Source: JBGCEZ01 sp045106735 (GTDB taxonomy: Bacteria > Planctomycetota > Phycisphaerae > Phycisphaerales > SM1A02). From it: 48,044 nt of DNA. Made by a program: the position numbers and the translations under genes. The stretch covers positions 1 to 48,044 of the forward strand of contig JBGCEZ010000010.1 of NCBI GenBank assembly GCA_045106735.1. The letters are read 5' to 3'. Below the pieces are notes generated by a model. That model made no database searches. It was not told the DNA's origin and saw only the letters and a program-made list of their open reading frames with translations. Shown here piece by piece: positions 43,521-48,044 of this stretch; the first letter of the stretch is position 1; every line of letters begins with the position of its first letter.

Positions 43521-44504
43521 ATGGTAGGTCCCGAATCGCCGCAATCGACTGACACGAGCCCCCAATCGTCCGCCGGTTCGCCGGACGACGCCCACGCCCC
43601 CCAGGAAACGCCAGGGCCGGTCCGAGATGTGGATCTGTCGCCGATTGGGCGGACGCTCTTGATCACGCTTTGGGCCCGGGCGGCGGAATCTCGGCGGCCG
43701 GACGCGATTCGCGTCGACCGGTCAGCGGAACGGCTGCTGGGCCGAATTGACCACGATTTCGACCGATACCGCGGCGGCTGGAAATCTCAGATCGGGGTCG
43801 CGGTCCGGGGTCGATGCCTCGACCGGGCGGTGGATGCCTTCGTCGCGGACCATCCGGGAGGCTTGATCGTCGACCTTGGCTGCGGGCTCGATGGCCGTCC
43901 GCGCGAGGCCGCCGGCTCGAGCGATCGCTCCCGCGTCGACTGGCTGATGGTGGATCGGCCCGACGTGCTGGCCGTCCGCCGACGTCTCATGCCGCCATTG
44001 CCACACGAGACGCTGTTCGCCGGCGATGCGGCCGGCCCCGAGTGGATGGAACGGGCCCGGGCGTTCGGCGATCGGCCGAGGCTCTTGATCGCCGAGGGCG
44101 TCCTCATGTTCTTGCCCGAGGCCGACGTCCGCCGCATGTGGTCGTCGATTGCCGATCAACTCCCGGGCACCGAAGGGATCTTCGACGTCATCGGCCGGCT
44201 CATGATCCGAGTTCCGGCACTGCATGACACCCTCCCCGCGACGGGCGTGCGCTTCGCGTGGGGCTGGCGGGGCCGGGCTGATCTGGACCGTTGGGACCCA
44301 CGGGCGCGGGTGACAGAGGTCCGGCCAATGGTCGGCGAAGGCGGGGCGCGGTGGAAGTGGATGCGGGCCCTCCGCTGGGTGCCGCCGATCCGCGACCAAT
44401 TCGTCGTCCTCCGGGTTTCATTCGGTGACCGCCCGGACCTGGCGGCCGGCCATGGAGCCGCTGGCCGGGCGACGGCCACCGCCGATCGCCCCCCCGCGAT
44501 GTGA
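43521..44504 (+). CDS. Leucine carboxyl methyltransferase (LCMT) family SAM-dependent methyltransferase
   Basis: The 327-residue product has the LCMT/TcmP pattern: DLSPIGRTLLITLWARA near residue 35, a basic DIRxD-like helix, SAM-binding VDLGCGLDGRPREA (class I DxGxGxD), LMVDRPDVLAVRRRL with the acidic ribose-binding residue, and LLIAEGVLMFLPEADVR. This family methylates carboxylates or polyketide-type substrates, and the substrate is unknown. The first 25 residues are low complexity. ATG 43521 is divergent from, and 6 bp from, the small membrane protein. Confidence 0.8.
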   Translation: MVGPESPQSTDTSPQSSAGSPDDAHAPQETPGPVRDVDLSPIGRTLLITLWARAAESRRPDAIRVDRSAERLLGRIDHDFDRYRGGWKSQIGVAVRGRCLDRAVDAFVADHPGGLIVDLGCGLDGRPREAAGSSDRSRVDWLMVDRPDVLAVRRRLMPPLPHETLFAGDAAGPEWMERARAFGDRPRLLIAEGVLMFLPEADVRRMWSSIADQLPGTEGIFDVIGRLMIRVPALHDTLPATGVRFAWGWRGRADLDRWDPRARVTEVRPMVGEGGARWKWMRALRWVPPIRDQFVVLRVSFGDRPDLAAGHGAAGRATATADRPPAM

Positions 44505-44896
44505 TCAGGCCCGATATGCTGGGGCGGTGGAGCCCGTCGAGGGACTTCTTCCGTGCGCGGGGGCTTGCCTTGGCCGCCACCGCCCACGCGACCCAAACGC
44601 CCCGGCGTCGGTCGATGCCCCGGTCCGATTCGAGTCGCGCGGCGTTCCCGAACTGTGTTCTGGGCGTTGCGACGGCGTTTCGGCCACAGACCAACCGGCC
44701 GGCGTTCCGATGGATCGGCCGCCCACCGGATGGATTCGCGAGCCAAACGGCCACGCGTCGGGACCGTTCCGACGATCGCCGCCCGGCGAACCCAGCGGCC
44801 ACGTTCAGCGGCCGTTCCCAACCGCTCTCGGGCGTCGGCCGATTCCGTCCGCTTCGCCCGCCGCCCCCGCCACGATCGACGAGCCAGGAAGGTGCC
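44505..44896. other. Upstream region of greA
   Basis: About 390 bp precede greA. Several frames are open because of GC content, but none has coding character. No confident promoter was found. Confidence 0.45.
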
Positions 44897-45364
44897 ATGC
44901 AGTACATCACGCGTGAAGACAGGGAACACCTCGAAGCCGAGCTCAATCAGCGGACCGGCAACCGCAAGATGATTTCGCAGCGGATCGAGCTGGCTCGTGA
45001 GCTGGGCGACCTGAAGGAAAACGCCGAGTACCACGCGGCGCGGGAAGACCAGGGTCTCAATGAAGCGAAGATCCGCGAGATCGAAGAGAAGCTCAAGACC
45101 GCGATCGTCACCGATTCCGCCGGCTTGCCCGATGACCTCGTCTTCCTCGGTGCCACGGTCACACTGAAGAACCTGGCCAACGACCGGACCGAGCAGTACC
45201 GACTGGTCGGCGAGACTCGGGGCGTTTCGGGCGATGGCGTGATCGAGGTGACCCCCTCCTCACCGCTGGGCGAAGCGTTGATCAAGACCCGGGTCGGCGA
45301 GACGATTCGCGTCAGCACGCGCCGTGGCGACAAGCGGTTCGAGATCATCGAGATTTCGAGCTGA
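44897..45364 (+). CDS. greA: Transcription elongation factor GreA
   Basis: GreA stimulates RNA polymerase to cleave backtracked RNA. The 155-residue protein (158 in E. coli) has the N-terminal coiled coil with RIELARELGDLKENAEYHAA, whose DLKENAEY tip carries the acidic residues inserted into the secondary channel. A C-terminal FKBP-like domain follows (VFLGATVTLKNL, SPLGEALIKTRVGE). ATG 44897 has AGGAAGG upstream. It is monocistronic by appearance. Confidence 0.96.
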   Translation: MQYITREDREHLEAELNQRTGNRKMISQRIELARELGDLKENAEYHAAREDQGLNEAKIREIEEKLKTAIVTDSAGLPDDLVFLGATVTLKNLANDRTEQYRLVGETRGVSGDGVIEVTPSSPLGEALIKTRVGETIRVSTRRGDKRFEIIEISS

Positions 45365-45666
45365 CGCGATTCCGCCGCGGCCCGCGGGATTGCGCTGGCG
45401 AACTCAGACCATGCGCCCCCGAGTCCGGCGAATTTTGGCGGTCGACTCCAGAGCTGAGGCCGGATTGGCGTATGAAAGGGTGAGCGAACGCCACGTCGGC
45501 GTTCGTCCCATCTCGTGGGCCCGGCGTTCCGGGCATTTCTTTCGTCGGCCCACACCAACGAGTGATCCCCCCCTTCGGTGGATCACCTGACTTCGTATGA
45601 ACGGGCGAACGGAGCGGTGATGCCGCCGCCGGTGGATGGATCCTCCTCGAGTTGAGGAGTGCACCC
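45365..45666. other. Spacer between greA and first prepilin-like gene
   Basis: No ORF of coding character. A CCGCGGCCCGCGG palindromic segment just after greA may help terminate transcription. GAGGAG at about 45654-45659 is the ribosome binding site of the next gene. Confidence 0.45.
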
Positions 45667-46845
45667 ATGTTGCACCAAGGACATCCTGCGCGCCGGACCG
45701 GCCGGCCCGCCTTCACCATCATCGAGCTCTTGGTGGTGATCTCGATCATCGCCTTGCTCATCGGCATTCTGCTGCCGGCGATCGGCAAGGCCCGAGACCA
45801 AGCCAAGCAAACGGCAAGCCTGGCCAATCTCCGCAATATGGCGACGGCCCACGGCTCGTACGCGGCGGAGTGGGGCGATCGACAGTTCACGTTGATCAAC
45901 GACAACATCGCCAGCTACGGCCCGAACTCGCAAGCCGCGTTCACCGCGTACAACAGCTCGAACGGCGGCGGCGAAGCCGGCGGACATCCGGGGCCGAACC
46001 TCGGCTGGGGATACCGAAACGGCAACGGCGACTACGTGCTGTTTTACTACCGCACCCACGACAACCTGGCCAACGCCACGCTGTGTGAACCGATCGCGTT
46101 TGCCAACGACTTCGGCACCGCACAGTTCGGGAGCTTCCGGCTGATCAACTGCCGGCAGTTCAATCAGTATGTCTCCGGGAAGTTCTATGACCCGGTCTTC
46201 TACGCCCCCAAGGACACCATTGTCATCAACTCGGTTGAAGGCGGCGACAGCGGCTACAGCTGCTTCGACGACCCGGGCGAGTTCTGCGACCGTCCCCCGC
46301 TCGCCGGCTTCGGCGACGCCCCCACGTGGTCGAGCTACATCCTCAGCCCCGCAGCCATGTTCAATCCTGCGGTGATGAAGATGCGGCGCCTCGGCGGCGG
46401 GACCGACACCGGTGGCTTCAAGAACCCGTGGTCGCTCGCGGGCGGCTTCCGTTCCCCCGCGTACGGCCAGGCCCGCTATCCCGCGCTCAAGACCCACATG
46501 CTTGAGCACCACTGGCGGCAGAACCGTCGCGCCGAGTGCAACCCGGCGATCATCGGCGGCACGTACGGCGGTTGCGAGCCGTACTACTTCAACGCGGCGT
46601 GGGAGTCGTCCCCGATGACGCTCTTCTACGACGGGCACGTCGGCAGCGTTGGCGTTCGCAAGGCCATGCGGGCCGACGGCCGCATCCGCGCCCAGGTCAA
46701 CGGATTCGCCGGCCTGTGGTCACGCGACACCCCGTTCCAGGACGCCGGCTACCTGAGTGATGTGCGCTACGACCTCGGGGCACGCACGAGCTTCCACGTG
46801 CTGACGAGCGACGGCATCCTCGGCCGAGACATCATCTCCGAGTGA
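45667..46845 (+). CDS. Prepilin-type N-terminal domain protein (DUF1559-like), copy 1
   Basis: The 392-residue protein starts at ATG 45667 with GAGGAG about 7 nt upstream. The N-terminus is a type II/IV prepilin signal: a basic leader, then PAFTIIELLVVISIIALLIG, with the Glu at +5 after the processing site (Ala instead of the usual Gly at -1). The globular region follows the DUF1559-like H-x9-DG pattern and ends in MTLFYDGHVGSV and a Ser/Thr tail. Such proteins form pseudopilins or fibres in planctomycetes. The next gene is a closely similar copy. Confidence 0.85.
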   Translation: MLHQGHPARRTGRPAFTIIELLVVISIIALLIGILLPAIGKARDQAKQTASLANLRNMATAHGSYAAEWGDRQFTLINDNIASYGPNSQAAFTAYNSSNGGGEAGGHPGPNLGWGYRNGNGDYVLFYYRTHDNLANATLCEPIAFANDFGTAQFGSFRLINCRQFNQYVSGKFYDPVFYAPKDTIVINSVEGGDSGYSCFDDPGEFCDRPPLAGFGDAPTWSSYILSPAAMFNPAVMKMRRLGGGTDTGGFKNPWSLAGGFRSPAYGQARYPALKTHMLEHHWRQNRRAECNPAIIGGTYGGCEPYYFNAAWESSPMTLFYDGHVGSVGVRKAMRADGRIRAQVNGFAGLWSRDTPFQDAGYLSDVRYDLGARTSFHVLTSDGILGRDIISE

Positions 46846-47437
46846 TCGATCGCGGTTGACCCGCGAACGCGAACTCCCGTTCTCACTCCCTCCGTCCGTC
46901 TCGCGGACCGGCACTCCCGTCGCCGGTTCGCGGGGCGGGCGATTTTCCGGCCGAACGACGCCCGCTCGGCCACGGAGATCCTGGCCCCAGAACCCGCAAG
47001 ATGATGAAGACGGCATGTCCCATTCGGCGAATCACCCGCCCGGAGGGACGCGCCGAGTCGCGAGCCTCGCAGATTCACCAAACTTTGTTCGCATTCTGTT
47101 CGTAGTCCGGTCTCTCCAAACCGGCCCCGAAAGGGCCGCCAGAGGCCGAATTGACGGGTGCGACCCCAAGGTGCAGGTGAATCCGCCCGATTCGCCACTT
47201 GGATGCCGGTTGGCTGCCGCTATCATTCAGTCAACCGGGTTCGTCCGCTCAGGGACATTCCTGGGTCATTTCTTCATCTGGCATCGACCGTGGGCAGGTC
47301 GGACGCCATCACCAAACTCGTCTCGTCCCCGCCCGAGGATGAACCCTGCCGTTGCCGTCCCGTCCGTCGGGACCGCGCGATGGTCGATCGTCCGAACCGA
47401 CCCCTCAGGGACGAACGAGACAGACGGGAACTCGTAC
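46846..47437. other. Intergenic region between two prepilin-like genes
   Basis: About 590 bp. It holds the candidate promoter described separately at 47199-47226 and otherwise no clear gene. Confidence 0.5.
47199..47226 (+). promoter_or_regulatory. Candidate sigma-70-type promoter of the second prepilin gene
   Basis: TTGGAT (47199-47204), a 16-bp spacer, and TATCAT (47221-47226) give a good -35/-10 pair, about 210 bp upstream of ATG 47438. No transcript data support it. Confidence 0.45.
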
Positions 47438-48044
47438 ATGACGCATGCACGAAAGACTCGCGGCTTCACGATCATCGAGCTGCTGGTGGTGGTTTCGATC
47501 ATCGCCCTGCTCATCGGCATTCTGCTGCCGGCGATCGGTAAGGCCCGCGACCAAGCCAAGCAAACCGCCAGCCTCTCCAACCTCCGCAACCTGGGCACCG
47601 CCCACGGTTCCTACGCGGCGGAGTGGGGCGACCGGCAATTCACCCTCGTCAACGACAACATCGCCAGCTACGGCACCAACGCTGGCGCCGCCTTCGGCGC
47701 GTACACCGCCTCGAACGGTGGCGGCGAAGCCGGTGGTCACCCCGGGCCGAACCTCGGCTGGGGCTACGTCAACGGCAACGGCGACTACGTGCTGTTCTAC
47801 TACCGCACGCACGCCAACATCGCGAACGCTCGTCTCTGCGAGCCGATCGTCTTTGAAGGCACCAACTTTGAAGTGAACGGCTACTTCGGCAGCTTCCGGC
47901 TCGCCAACTGCCGCCAGTTCAACCAGTACGTCTCCGGCAAGTTCTACGACCCGGTCTTCTACGCCCCCAAGGACACCATCGTCCTCAACTCCGTTGAAGG
48001 CGGCGACAGTGGCTACAGCTGCTTCGACGACCCGGGCGAGTTCT
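47438..48044 (+). CDS. Prepilin-type N-terminal domain protein (DUF1559-like), copy 2, cut by window
   Basis: The gene starts at ATG 47438 (MTHARKTRGFTIIELLVV) and is open to the window end, about 202 residues. RGFTIIELLVVVSIIALLIG has the canonical Gly at -1 before Phe. The globular part is very similar to copy 1, for example SASLSNLRNLG-type then YAAEWGDRQFTLVNDNIASY and QYVSGKFYDPVFYAPKDTIV. Amino-acid identity across the shared part appears high (around 80-90 percent by eye). The remainder is beyond the window. Confidence 0.85.
   Translation, partial: MTHARKTRGFTIIELLVVVSIIALLIGILLPAIGKARDQAKQTASLSNLRNLGTAHGSYAAEWGDRQFTLVNDNIASYGTNAGAAFGAYTASNGGGEAGGHPGPNLGWGYVNGNGDYVLFYYRTHANIANARLCEPIVFEGTNFEVNGYFGSFRLANCRQFNQYVSGKFYDPVFYAPKDTIVLNSVEGGDSGYSCFDDPGEF

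Overview
The window is a GC-rich bacterial chromosome segment, most likely from a planctomycete (Phycisphaerae-like). The evidence is indirect: a SecD-SecF fusion, tandem prepilin-like proteins with a short 'DGH' C-terminal motif, secreted proteins with dockerin/EF-hand 'AAWGPC'-type repeats, and a Cys-rich 'CCLPDG' protein. No rRNA is present to confirm the taxonomy.

The outstanding feature is a compact selenocysteine (Sec) island at about 2.85-11.76 kb. On the minus strand it runs selD - selB - selA - tRNA-Sec (anticodon TCA) - a TlpA-like redox protein - a peroxiredoxin-like protein. A convergent AhpD-like peroxidase-related gene lies on the plus strand. Four of these genes (selD, TlpA-like, Prx-like, AhpD-like) have an in-frame TGA at the catalytic position of their redox motif: CAGU, WUAGC, WUPFC and CYYU. 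Each TGA is followed 20-32 nt later by a 6-7 bp hairpin whose 5-nt loop contains GGT, a bacterial SECIS-like element. The segment thus carries tRNA-Sec, its selenium-loading enzymes, its elongation factor, and three Sec redox enzymes that use them. Automated annotation would split these four genes at TGA.

Region by region: 0-2.65 kb, a truncated secreted Asp-box/dockerin protein and a TPR lipoprotein; 2.85-11.76 kb, the Sec island; 11.9-15 kb, an alpha/beta hydrolase and a divergent FAD oxidoreductase/aldo-keto reductase pair; 15.3-18.5 kb, an IPT/TIG surface protein and a LysM membrane protein; 18.9-24.6 kb, tgt-yajC-secDF (tRNA queuosine modification and Sec translocon accessory proteins); 24.6-28.1 kb, rhomboid, a degenerate site-2-protease-like protein and a Nudix hydrolase; 28.1-32.8 kb, a tightly coupled TonB receptor / YfiR-like / hybrid histidine kinase operon; 33.1-35.9 kb, hutF and an M20 deacylase; 36-39 kb, an S9 peptidase and a BtpA-family protein; 39.3-41.9 kb, threonine catabolism (threonine dehydrogenase and kbl); 42-45.4 kb, a Cys-rich secreted protein, a small zinc-ribbon membrane protein, an LCMT-type methyltransferase and greA; 45.7 kb to the end, two near-identical prepilin-like genes, the second cut by the window edge.

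A second recurring theme is short tandem repeats (units of 6, 8, 10, 12, 26 or 52 nt). They occur at about ten separate loci, inside genes as low-complexity linkers and between genes, and the unit sequence differs at each locus.
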